From: Pneumocystis sp. 'macacae'
Taxonomy: Eukaryota; Ascomycota; Pneumocystomycetes; Pneumocystales; Pneumocystaceae
Assembly: GCA_018127085.1 (NCBI GenBank)
Contig: CM030722.1
Span: forward strand, 248,001 to 312,000
Direction: 5' to 3'
Length of the DNA: 64,000 bases
Under the pieces are notes generated by a model, which worked only from the letters and a program-made list of their open reading frames with translations, had not been told where the DNA came from and made no database searches. Below, in pieces: positions 27,269 to 38,110 of this stretch. The stretch's first letter is position 1, and each line of letters opens with the position of its first letter. The translations under genes and the position numbers were made by a program.

Positions 27269-27839
27269 ATGCCAGAAGGAGATGACGTTCCAGAAATAAC
27301 AACAAACAGAAATTCTATGCCGGTGGAAGAAGCACTTCAGGAAGTCCTAAAAAAAGCATTAGTCCATGATGGACTTGCTCGCGGGCTACGAGAATGTGTT
27401 AAAGCACTTGACAGGTAAACGTTCAAAATTATTGATCCAATTCAGCTATATAGATTTCTAGGAAGTGGTACTAATTAATAATTAGGCGTCAAGCACATTT
27501 GTGCATTCTTTCTGAATCGTGTGATGAAGAAGCGTATACAAGACTTGTAGAGGCACTTTGTGCAGAACACGTTAGTTTTTTTTCTTCCAAACAAATTATA
27601 AATTTAATTTTAATAGAATATAAATCTTATTAAAGTGGCAGACTCTAAAAAGCTTGGAGAGTGGGCAGGGTTATGTACATTAGACCGAGAAGGAAATGCT
27701 CGAAAAGTTGTCCGATGTAAGTATATAATCTGATTTAAAGTACTTTTAACCATTTTCAGGTTCTTGTGTAGTCATACGGGACTATGGGGAGGAATCAGAA
27801 GCCCTAAATGTCCTGTTAGATTATTTTAAAAATCAATGA
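27269..27839 (+). CDS. RPS12: 40S ribosomal protein eS12
   Basis: Start ATG at 27269 ([20 protein letters not shown]), stop TGA at 27837. Four exons. The key family strings are [70 protein letters not shown] and [17 protein letters not shown]. Total about 140 residues, as in yeast (143). Splice joins such as CGA T|GT TCT keep frame. Component of the 40S beak. Identification is certain. Confidence 0.97.
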
Positions 27840-28226
27840 ATCTTTAGAATAAAAAACTTAGTAAGATTCAATTAGCTTTTATATACAAATAACAGAATTA
27901 TGCAATAAATACAAGTTATTTTGTTTTGAATAAATAAAAATAAGTATTTATAGACATACATACTCTAATAAAAATTCGTATATAAAAACTTTTAAAGTAT
28001 TTTTCTTTAACATTTATTGAAAAAAATTAAATCTAAAATTCGTTAAATATTTTATTTATAAAATTATAAAAAAATTTACTAAAAATACGGTTATTATTAA
28101 ATAAAAATACTCAATTCAAAACATGATTTCTTAAATAATCCAACAACTATGTTTACTATATTTTTTAATTATTCTCAAAAGTTAACCATTTAATTTTATA
28201 TTTTATAAACTATATATAATTTTTTG
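27840..28226. other. Convergent spacer between eS12 and NOC4
   Basis: 387 nt, strongly AT-rich, between convergent stop codons. Only 3' untranslated sequence is expected; no coding frame or RNA gene seen. Confidence 0.6.
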
Positions 28227-30083
28227 CTATACTGATATATCACTTAAATTCCATAATGAGGTAAATATACTGCTATTTCCTTTTTTTGAAACAAAAGTAC
28301 CATTTGCACCTTGATATTCTATAGCAGGTGGCTTTTTCATTTTGCAATTCATTTCCAAATCAATTATCTATATTGATTAAATCAATTCATTAAATAAGTA
28401 GAAAAAGCATACATTTGTATAAGAATAATTAAGAAAATCAGACAAATTATAACTAGGTTTTGTAAACTGTTCTGATAAAATTCGAGCCAAAGTTGAAACA
28501 GTAGGATGATAATGATCTACAAGTGTCTAAACTAATTAATAAATACACTTTTTAAATCCCAAAAATTACTGCAAGCTCCCACAAACTACTATCTAAAGCT
28601 CTGGTTTTACTGGGGTCTAATTCATGTTCTAAAAAAGGATCTACTTATAAAATAATATTAAATCAAAAAATAAAAAGAATACCTTCAAAAAATGATTTAA
28701 TAGGAGACCTATGGATAAGAACAATACATGCTGGATGCCGCTTTAAAAGATTATAAACAAAAGGAATAATCATAATTATTCCTCCAGGATTTGCTAAAAG
28801 ACTAAGTCGAGACATTCTTTTAATAAAACTAGCAACAATGCTAGCAGATAAATGCCTTAAAAAGTTTAATAAGAACACAAAAATAATAAATTCATACGTA
28901 GAAGACAAAAAAAAGTCAACTAACTTTATAAAACGAGTACGATATCGAATATAAAACAAACTTTCATCAAATAAAGCATAAAGTTTAATAAAAAAATTTG
29001 GATAATCAAGATTATGTTCTTGCATAAGATAAAACAATCCATTTAATGCTAAAAGTGAAACAGATCCACCTAGTTAACCAATAAAAAAATAAAATTATTA
29101 AATAAAAACCAACCTATATTATATGAATCCGTAAGAAAATCCATCAGTAAATGCGGTTTTAGGAAAAAAGGAAGGACATTAGAATGGAAAATATTCAAAA
29201 TCAACTTATATTGACAACTTTTCAAAGGCAACTGAAGGGCAGTAAACCAACAATTAGAAAAGACATGTTTCTGTTTTGAAGAATGAAAGTTTTGTATAAA
29301 AGAATCAGAAGATACCCATAAATTTTTTGTCTCAAGCAAAATAGTGTTAATATTTACTAAAAGAATTATAAAATTTGTCGTATATACATCAACTAAACAT
29401 GGGTCCTTATTTTTACACTCAAGTATTTCTTTAGTAAGCTTACTAACAACAATAAATATTATTATTGCTACTTCCCATAACCTTACTAAGTATTTTTATA
29501 AAAATAATACTGCAGATCCGTATATTCACTCAAATATTCATTTATTACATAATGAAAAAAAAAAACATCTGTATTTCCATTTAAAAGAAACGACTTAAAA
29601 ACTTTGTAATACAAGTCATTTACAAATCCTCGATCTTCACATATACTTTCATCCCGAATTAATCGAAGTAATAATGTAAACGCATGTCCTTGTTGTTCAA
29701 AACTAGTCAAAGATAACTTCTTAAGCAGTCTAACTGAAAAATTAACATATTTTTCTCTATACCAAAGATATGTAGACATTTCAGATGAGTCCATAGAAAC
29801 CCCTTTAGGTCTAGAAAGCATTCCAGAAGCAAACCAATAAGAAAACATCTCATATACAGCATATTGTGCTTCAAGACTCGTTTTTTCAAAGGGATCCTAC
29901 GTAAGTAAAATAAAAACAGATACAACAGAATTAAAATGCAAAAACCTCACATAATTCTATTAATTCTATAATTCGATCATTTTTTTGAAAAGTAATAATT
30001 TCTTCTTTTAAAGCTAAAATTTTACTATTTTTAAGATTTTTTTCACTTTTTTCACTTAATTCATCATTTAAAAGAATATCCAT
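28227..30083 (-). CDS. NOC4: Nucleolar complex protein Noc4
   Basis: Start ATG at 30083 (MDILLNDELSEKSEK), stop at 28227-28229 after WNLSDISV. CBF/Mak21-type solenoid: TLLLRLIRDESICEDRG, MDFLTDSYNIGG, SVSLLALNGLFYLMQEHNLD, YPNFFIKLYALFDESLFYIR, ASIVASFIKRMSRLSLLANP. The diagnostic C-terminal string is DPFLEHELDPSKTRALDSSL, WELETLVDHYHPTVSTLARI, close to the human NOC4L 'SxALESSLWELxxLxxHYHP'. Noc4 pairs with Nop14 in 40S subunit maturation and export. Its start is 146 nt from the ATP4 start on the other strand. Confidence 0.95.
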
Positions 30084-30229
30084 ATTTCAAATCTAACTCT
30101 CAATAATAAATTAAAAATTACATGTGTTTCTATTCATATTAAACATTTTGAAAAATCGATATCGAAATATAAAATCTTAAATTTTTCAATTAAACTCATA
30201 CTTTTTAAAACAAAAAAAAAAGAAAATAC

Positions 30230-31100
30230 ATGTTGTTTTCAATAACGAAGAAAAATATTAGGGGTTTAATGCTTTAGAACTGAGTTAATAAAAAAAATAA
30301 TAGAATCTTTATAGGTAGATTTGGGAACTTTAAAACTATTTTTTCACCAAATATATGTGGTTCGAAATATTTAACAGCACAAAATGTGCAGAATATTACA
30401 AAAACTGGAGATAGTTTAGAGCTATATGGATGGACAAGACGTTTTTTTTCTTCAAAAGTTGACCCAAAATTAAAAGCAGCAGCTCTCATCGACTTATTAC
30501 CCAAATCTTCTATTTTATCCAAAACAGGAATGATTACAATGGGCACTGTGCTCTCTGTTGCTGCTATTTCAAATGAACTTTATGTAGTAAACGAAGAGAC
30601 GGTTATTCTAGCAAGTTTTATTGGCGTCATTTGGTTTTTAATTAACTCGGGCAAAAAAAACTACATCAACTGGATGGATACTCATATTAACCGTGTCCAC
30701 TCATTGCTCAATGACTCAAGACAGAATCATGCATCGGAAGTGAAAGAAAGAATTGAAACGATTGAAGTATTAAAAGATGTTGTTGATGTCACAAAAGATC
30801 TTTTTGAAGTCTCTAAAGTTTAAATTCCATAATACTTTTCTGAAACATAGTTATTAATGTATATTTCAGGAAACCCTTCATCTTGAGGCCAAAGAGTTCG
30901 AGCTTTCTCAAATAGTTAATGTTCAGCAGCAGGCTAAAACTGTCCTTGACTCATGGGTCCGCTATGAATCAACCCTTCGCCAACGCGAACAAGAGTATCT
31001 TGCAAAAACAATTATTTCAAAAGTTAAAAAAGAGCTTCAACAACCGAAAATACAACAACAGATTCTTAACCAAAGTATTATAGAGATTGAGGGTTATTAA
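30230..31100 (+). CDS. ATP4: Mitochondrial ATP synthase subunit 4 (b)
   Basis: First exon 30230-30263 starts MLLFSITKKNIRG, a basic, acid-free mitochondrial presequence. Intron 30264-30314 then joins in phase (G|GT) to RFGNFKTIFSPN and the mature protein. Family strings: DPKLKAAALIDLLPKSSILS, KTGMITMGTVLSVAAISNEL, YVVNEETVILASFIGVIWFL (two membrane helices). A coiled stator helix follows, ending KVKKELQQPKIQQQILNQSI. A second intron (~30818-30870) joins SK to ETLHLEAKEFEL. Stop TAA at 31098. It is the peripheral stalk subunit of F1Fo ATP synthase. The start was chosen because only the spliced upstream exon supplies an ATG and a targeting peptide. Confidence 0.95.
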
Positions 31101-32765
31101 ATCTTTTTATTATATTTTTCTAACTTAATTTAGACCTTATGTCCCAAACTCAACCCTCTTACCCAGCTCATGTTTAATTGCACTTATAAATTCATTAATA
31201 TAGGAACTAGTTATTTTATCTAATATTTTCTTTTCCCAAAAACTCTAAAATGAACCATCTTATATCAATTTTTCAAAAAACATAATATATACTTTCTAAT
31301 TCATCCATATGTCTAAACATTGAACAACAGCAATTAAAGTATCTGCTCTACGCTAATTATACAAATCTATCCATTATTTATTATTATGAAGTGCTCTACC
31401 TATTTTTAAAAATAATATTGTGTGCTACAGACATACCCAACTAACTGGGTAATAGCATTTCCTTGAATTGTATTTACTAGATATCTTTATATCACAATTA
31501 CTCGATCTATATGATCAGACCTTCCTTAACAACTCTAAATGACAAGGCAGTCCTCACACGTAATCATAAAAACAAACTGAAAAATCGTTTTTGGAGAAAG
31601 AATACCTAAAATGATAAGTATTATTTTGATGATAAACCAATTAATATAAGCTACAACCGACTTCAATTAATACAGATTTATACGTGACTACTTTTAACAA
31701 TATTTTAACAAAAGTAAGACATAAGTTTATAATATAAAAACTAAATGAAATAGATACATATTTGGCAGTACACCTTAACTTTGTTTTTGTTCTAAAAAGT
31801 TAGAAAACGACGCCAAAAAATATATTTAATGTTTTTTATACAAATATTTTTATATTTATACACTGTTTTAACATGTGTTTACATACATAAATACATCTTT
31901 TAAATCAAAAATAATGATAAAATTCTACAAAACACATATACTGCAGAAACTCTTATTTGAAATAATTGGAAAAAAAGGGAAAATTATAAACACAATAAAA
32001 GATCTTCAATTTAACAGAAGAATTAATATATATATATCAATATACGTATATCAAAATGAAATAACCAGTGTACTATAATTACTAATCACATATTTTCTTA
32101 ATTTTCTAAAGATTATTGTACATCATTAAAGAAAATTAAAGAAGCAACACTTTTGCTACTTATAACAACATCAAAATCAACTAAATTGCCTTTTATTTTC
32201 CTTTTTAATGCATCACAGACAGTGCCAATCCTCTCATAAATACAATATTATTGAATTCACACATATACCTTATATTCTCAAATAACATTATTTCATATCT
32301 TATTAAGGTATATATCTTTAAGCATACCTTGCATCTAACCAAAATCAATATCTTCTGATCATCCTAAAAACAGTTAAAAATAACTTAAAACTAATATCTT
32401 TTAATGCTGAAAACTTTTAGACTAGTAGATATCAATTATGCATGTCTTATTTAACATCTCTATAGTTGTGTACCATATTAGTATGAGTGAAAATATTAAT
32501 TTTTTTAAAAAAGTAATCTCTGATATTTATCACTTGAAGTAAATTATTGTTTATAAATATCTATAATTTATAATTTTAAATTGTATCTATTTTGTCTTCA
32601 ATGCTAAAAATCAAGAATTATTTCAAGCAAAAATATTAAAATAACTGCTCTACAATTTAATAGAAATAAATGACCACCAAAAATATTCTACACCGAACAA
32701 TTCCCTTTGATATAAAACACAATATTTCAATTACATGAAATACATACGAAAAAACATCATATACA
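31101..32765 (-). pseudogene. Gene-poor stretch with unassigned coding-like remnants
   Basis: 1.66 kb without an intact gene. On the minus strand several short frames look protein-coding, separated by stops and frameshifts. They are DDQKILILVRCK (about 32335-32372), RIGTVCDALKRKIKGNLVDF then DVVISSKSVASLIFF (about 32115-32240), NTIQGNAITQLVGYVCSTQ (about 31415-31475), RADTLIAVVQCLDIWMN (about 31305-31355) and KILDKITSSYINEFISAIKH (about 31150-31215). Some gaps could be introns. I could not assign a family, so decay versus an intron-rich unknown gene is open. Confidence 0.35.
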
Positions 32766-34620
32766 TTAATGGTAATTATAATCAGTGGGAGGTGGAGGCG
32801 GCATACCGTATAACCTACTTGATTGAGGTAAAGAATGAAAACTAGTATTTGGTGGCGGTGGTGGTATTGATGTCGATGTAGTTAAGCCAGAAGGCGGCAT
32901 AGAAGTATACTGTCCACTTTGTGGACCATACTTAGATATACCAGGAGGTGGCCCATATAATGATAGACTTGGTGGTGCAGTTCCGGGAACACTATAAGAA
33001 GATACACCAGGAGGACCTTGAGAAACACCAGGTGGTGGCGGTATCGGAGCAGTAGATTGAGCCCATGGAGGCGGTGCAGAGCTCCCATACACATCTGGGA
33101 GAGCTTTTGCCTAATCATATACTTAAAAACACAAAAAATAGTCATATATATATTTACCCAAGGAGGAGCAGTATTAGAACCTGTAAGGTTTGCCCAAGGT
33201 GCTGAACTGGCACCTTCAATCCGCCCCACTTCATTACGTCCTTGACCAAGTTCTTGCATAAGATTCTCGTATTCACGTTCAGAAGCGTCATTTCCATTAT
33301 TCAATTGACGTAAAACTTCTGGATCATTCCTCATTGTACAATCACGAGACATATGCCCTGCATTCCCACAGATTCGACATACAACATTAGCTGTATAATT
33401 TTGACGCTCAGGACAATCGAATCGACGATGACCAACGTTTCCGCCTATGGAAGAATGAGTTCTATTCGAAAACATATATAATGTATACAATTCTGACAAA
33501 CTTGATTTTCATCATCACGAAGTGTACCATTAAGCATTGCAAGATCACGCAACTGCTGCCGTTTAAGATCATTTTGCTCTTCAGGAACAGATGCCGCCTT
33601 ATATAAGTTAAAATAAAAATACAAAACTCGAGTCTTTACAGTTTCGATAATGCTTTCAATTAATTTAATAGCATGACGAACTTTATCTTCAGTATCTGCC
33701 ATAACGAGACAATGCAAATCTTCTTCAAGACTACTGTTGGCAGAGGGATCGCTACGACCTTTTCCCTCCTTAACTGAACCTTTACCACGTATAGCAATTT
33801 TCGCACCCGATTCGGCTTCCATTTTCTTTAAAGTATTGCCTCGAGGTCCAATCAATAGACCAACTTTATTGCATAGGTTAGCTCAAGTATTCTCCTCAAA
33901 ATGTTAAGAAGAAAGGGGTATAAACTGAAATTGATTTCTGGATACTAAAAAAATTAATCTTATTCAAAAAAAACACAAAACCAGCATACATCATTTACGG
34001 GAACGTATATCTTGTCCTGGGTCTTTGTAGGCCGGCGGTAATCAACAGGAGGTTTAAAATCAGGAATCGTACGCATCGCTTTGTCAATCAAACAATGACG
34101 CTCATCTTCAAGACGTTTTCGATACCGAATTTCACGTGTATTCGTCCGACGGCCGAAATTATCGTACTGAGGCGGTGGTGAGGGTGATCTATAATTACTT
34201 ATTTCAAAAAACGCTTTCGAATTTTATATCATCTTACCTCTCGCCATCACGAGGCACTACATCCCCAATACGCAATTTCTGCCCTATTTCTTCAAGCCGC
34301 ATATGAAGGGCATACGCTTCAAGCTGCTCATTCGTCATATTACTCGTAATCGCAGTCGGTAATCCAATTAGTCCAAGAGCTTTATTGCCCTCTGGACCGC
34401 TCGTCCCCCAACGATTCTTTCGTTTTCGAACCCGTAAACCTCCTGTTTTATACCTGCGCGGCTCATCAACCCCCGGTGGCAGTGGTGCCGATGAATCTGA
34501 GGGCAGAGGTGGCATATATTGACCTCCGTTCTGCTTTTCCTCAGATTCCGACTCCTCATGCCCAAAGCGTCTCCGTGACCCTAAAGGCACACTATTCGTT
34601 CCCGTACTTTCCCGATGCAT
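32766..34620 (-). CDS. BBP: Branchpoint-binding protein (SF1/Msl5)
   Basis: Start ATG at 34620 ([20 protein letters not shown]), stop at 32766. Domain order: helix-hairpin ([28 protein letters not shown]), then [26 protein letters not shown]2 domain follows ([34 protein letters not shown]). Next are two CCHC zinc knuckles ([15 protein letters not shown] and [14 protein letters not shown]), then a long Pro-rich tail ([10 protein letters not shown] at the end). BBP/SF1 recognises the intron branch site in the commitment complex. It is notable here because the genome is dense in tiny introns. The 5' half is clearly more GC-rich than the 3' half. Part of GC island A. Confidence 0.96.
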
Positions 34621-34847
34621 CCTAATTACCACACAAAAGTCCACTCTCTTCACTTTCTCATAAATTTATGTTTTTTTTTGAATTTCAATCGTAGACTCAT
34701 CGGTCTTTTAAATACCATATGAGTCACGTGATAATGGTAAAGACAGAAATGTATTTAAAAGAAAAATACAGAAACAAACAGATATTTACGATAAATATAT
34801 CATGAAAATATGAATCAGCATTATTTATAGATATGTCTATGTCTATT

Positions 34848-35186
34848 TTAATTTTTAGCTTGTGCAAATTCATCGTTAAAAACGATGCTACTAGATACTC
34901 TGGATCTTAAAAACATTTATCTATACATCAAAATATACCCTAAATACATATTGGAAATGAATTAAAAGTCCACAAACATTTATAAAACATGTATTAAAGA
35001 TACCTTCTAGCCATTCTTTCCATATGTTTTATCAAAAAAAAAAACTTACCGTTCTATCGCTTTACAACTTCCGATAAGAGCAACCTGTAGAGAATCTAAA
35101 TAAAGCGCCCTTGCATGATTATTACCACTTCTTTGCACGTTTGACGTTACCTCCAACGTGTATTTCCTCTGGTTTTCTAATGGCAT
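34848..35186 (-). CDS. Small spliced ORF overlapping NDUFS5 start (hypothetical)
   Basis: Candidate 64-residue protein from two exons, 35050-35186 and 34848-34905. It begins MPLENQRKYTLEVTSNVQRS, continues NNHARALYLDSLQVALIGSC, and after a GTAAGT donor and AG acceptor ends SSIVFNDEFAQAKN with TAA. The amino-acid composition looks coding-like and the splice donor is strong, but no family is recognised. The intron is long (144 nt) for this genome. Its first codons overlap antisense to the first exon of the complex I subunit gene at 35180. It could be chance. Confidence 0.35.
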
Positions 35187-35574
35187 CTGGTGAGTTGAGA
35201 TCTACTTCAAAAACACATCAGAATCATCTAATACCAACTGTCTTAGGATATGGATACGGAGGCGGGCGTTCCCGTTGCTATTCATTCTGGCAACAATTTT
35301 TAGTATACACATTATCGCGTATATATATTACTTACGTACTAGGGATGTTATGTCTCTGCAACAGACACAGGCAATCGTCATGTCTGTACTGAGGAAATGG
35401 AAGACTATTTAGAATGTCTCCATCACTCAAAAGAGGCACAATTACGCCTATTGACTCACTGATTCACGCTAACTATCACAGATCCGCCGGGCAAAGGCGA
35501 TCCAGCGTACAATTATCCAAAAAAACAATACCCACAACTTTAACTCCTCTACTCCGCCTACTCCACACCAATAA
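35180..35574 (+). CDS. NDUFS5: Complex I 15-kDa (NDUFS5-like) subunit
   Basis: Exons 35180-35189, 35247-35302, 35343-35435 and 35482-35574 give an 83-residue protein. It starts MASGYGYGGGRSRCYSFWQQ and continues CYVSATDTGNRHVCTEEMED, YLECLHHSKE, then IRRAKAIQRTIIQKN. The paired-cysteine CHCH pattern (C-x9-C type spacing around CYSFWQQFLGC and CTEEMEDYLEC) and LHHxKE match fungal NDUFS5 ('CFPFWQEFLxCY ... LEDYxECLHHxKE'). This accessory subunit of NADH dehydrogenase sits in the intermembrane space. The last intron must start with GC, not GT (see findings). The first exon is only 10 nt. An alternative is ending at the in-frame TGA at 35460. Confidence 0.8.
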
Positions 35575-35693
35575 CTTTTCAACCCCTCAAATATCTTCTA
35601 ATCTAATAAATATAATACACTCTTGTTCAACGACAATAGCATTACACAATGGATTAAAGAACCATATCTATTAATAAAAGTATCTCGCTATCC

Positions 35694-36469
35694 CTACCAT
35701 CGGAACCACATATCTGTAAACATCTCATCAAAAAAATCAAATGGGTCCATATATCGACTGCTCATTGTTGAAAATCCTAACTCCTCAAATACACTTGATG
35801 GGATGTGTTGTGAGAACCGCGGAAATCCACTCGTTTCCCGGAAAAACATCCGCATTGTTCTCTGTGGAAACGTATGCTCCATAAACTGTTCCTGCACTGC
35901 CGAAAACCACTCTGTGTCTCTCTCCTCCCTCTCTGGTGGTGCGCATGTCAGCCCATACGTGTCGAGCAAACGCCGTTTGTTATCTGTTCCGTTAGCCTGT
36001 CTTGATCTTCCTATATACCTTATATCCCGTATATATTGCATATGCCCCATATCTCATATATCCTATATATGCATTATGTATTATATACATATACAGTATA
36101 TAAACTATATATTATATATATCATACATATCATATGTATCATATGTATCGTGTATATACAATATATACAATATATGATGCCTATTAGTTTTTCTCCTTGT
36201 TTTTGACCCATAGAATTACGTTTCTTCTTAAACCTACCATCATATAGCACCTCATATGCCTCCTTGACCTCCTTGAAGCGATGTTCAGCTGCCGCACGCC
36301 GTTCTGCTGGAACTTTATCTGGGTGGCTTGCAAGTGCTATATATAACATTAATTCTACTCAAAATACTATTCCTACTAGACCCTCTCGCCTATATGCTCG
36401 GCGTATCTCTTCCTTTGTTGCACTTCGTGCAAGAGAAAGTGTCTCATACGGGCACCGCGATAAAACCAT
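35694..36469 (-). CDS. J-domain (DnaJ/Hsp40) protein
   Basis: Start ATG at 36469: MVLSRCPYETLSLARSATKE, EIRRAYRREALASHPDKVPA after removing a 45-nt intron. A second, about 220-nt intron (about 36010-36230), full of TATATAC repeats, joins AYEVLYDG to RSRQANGTDNKRRLLDTYG. The HPD catalytic triplet that stimulates Hsp70 ATPase is intact. After the J-domain there is a short Phe/Met-rich tail (FFDEMFTDMWFRW, TAG at 35694-35696) and no zinc-finger or C-terminal substrate domain, so it is a class C or truncated class B protein. It could continue through a further intron (GTAGGG at the stop). Client and compartment unknown. Confidence 0.85.
36010..36230. repeat. TATATAC-type repeat inside J-protein intron
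   Basis: Alternating pyrimidine-purine DNA such as CCTATATATGCATTATGTAT and ATATCATACATATCATATGT fills the unusually long second intron of the J-protein gene. Composition resembles the larger tract downstream at 36480-38110. Confidence 0.7.
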
Positions 36470-36479
36470 TGTATAGTAC

Positions 36480-38110
36480 AGCAGACACCGGAGACTGGCG
36501 GTCAATGTGTCCGAAATAACACCTATCACAACGCGCTATGAGAACGCGTCATGGCAACAGAAACTAAGGCAACACTTACAGTGCAGAATTTATAAGAGTA
36601 TATATACAATATATAATAGATAAATCAAAAAAATGTATACTAGAAAATATGAGTTTACTTCGATCTATGAAGAATACATATACGATTGATATATGCGCAG
36701 ATCATTAGATAATATGTATATTATATGAATAATATATCTGGATATCAGATATATATCTGCTGTTAGTATATATATAGTGTATATAAATTGTACAAAGATG
36801 ATGCAAATTATATGCATAATATATGTATTACATTCATGTTGTATATATTACGCAGTGTATATTATATACATGTGCTGGGTACTGTATATACGGTATATAT
36901 ACAATATATATATTGTATACCTCATCATATGGATACTAGAACATTTAACCATGATAGATAGAATGTAAATGTAGTATAGATAAAGATAAATCGCATATGT
37001 TAGATATATAGTTCATATATTAAATATATAATACATATATTGTACATATAATCTGCAGCTCATGCATAGACTATCTATATAATCACAACTATGAAATGCA
37101 AGACACAGTACAGAATAGATAAATAGCGTATATAAGCATCATAAATGCATATAACACAATCGCTCTGCATACAATAAATATATATAATGTCAGCAATGTA
37201 CATATATGCCTATACAACATACATTCTGTCTAAACATTTCTAGCTGTATATAAACATTATATTACAAGCATTGAATACAATAAGAATTATATACAGAAAG
37301 CGTTAAATGCATACAAAGTGTGCATACAAATAATATGTTGCACATATAAACATACAACTAAAAACATACAAATATATAAAAGAGCATAATAAACGTACAG
37401 TACACGTATAATCCATACAATATGCATATATATCGCATATAGCATATATAACAGGCGTATAACTCATGTAATACACGTCAATATGCATTATAAGATATAT
37501 ACAATATACAAATCATATATGTTAAATACACTGAAACATTCATACATGATGCATATACAACAAATATATATTATGCAGCATTGATAATATATATGCAACA
37601 TATAACAAACATATAAAAGATACAATGTACATATACTTTACATACAGTGTGAATATCCTACACAAATACTATACATACATGCAGCGCACATAATACAAAT
37701 TTAATAAGAATACATCCCATATATAATTTAAAAATTCTACACATACAATCTAGATACTACAAAAAATGAATATATGAAGATGAAAAACATCTACTACATA
37801 CACATAAACATGTGTATACATGTATATATAACTATACATAAGTGCATACATGTCTATACAAATACATATAAAATGTATACATAATATATACTGGAGATGT
37901 ATAAATGTATAAGAAATAGATCTACACTTTATGTATATATATTATATATATATTATATATATACTATGTATATACATTATTTACAGTATATACATCTCTC
38001 ATATACAATATATGTACCTTAGATGAATAGTATATATACATTATATATATATTATATGCACTATATAGACATTATATATACAGGCAATGAGTATATATGC
38101 AAAACCATAG
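36480..38110. repeat. Long alternating purine-pyrimidine AT tract
   Basis: About 1.6 kb dominated by imperfect TA/CA/TG dinucleotide steps (for example ATACATATACAATATATGTA-like strings, TATATATTATATATATATTA near 37930-37975). It starts directly upstream of the J-protein gene at the edge of GC island A. No gene frame is convincing. Such sequence can adopt non-B DNA, cruciforms or slipped structures (general knowledge). No exact tandem unit is conserved across the tract. Confidence 0.75.

Noticed and set aside
35122..35199. Minus-strand frame reading DAIRKPEEIHVGGNVKRAKKW
   Set aside because: It looked like a conserved C-terminus at first, but no upstream exon joins it; it is antisense to the NDUFS5 first exon and intron.
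35460..35542. Continuation of NDUFS5 through the TGA as ITDPPGKGDPAYNYPKKQ
   Set aside because: Would need stop-codon readthrough; the GC-AG intron alternative gives a better family match.
36777..37488. Tyr/Ile-rich small frames in the AT repeat
   Set aside because: Low-complexity translation of TATATAC sequence, not genes.
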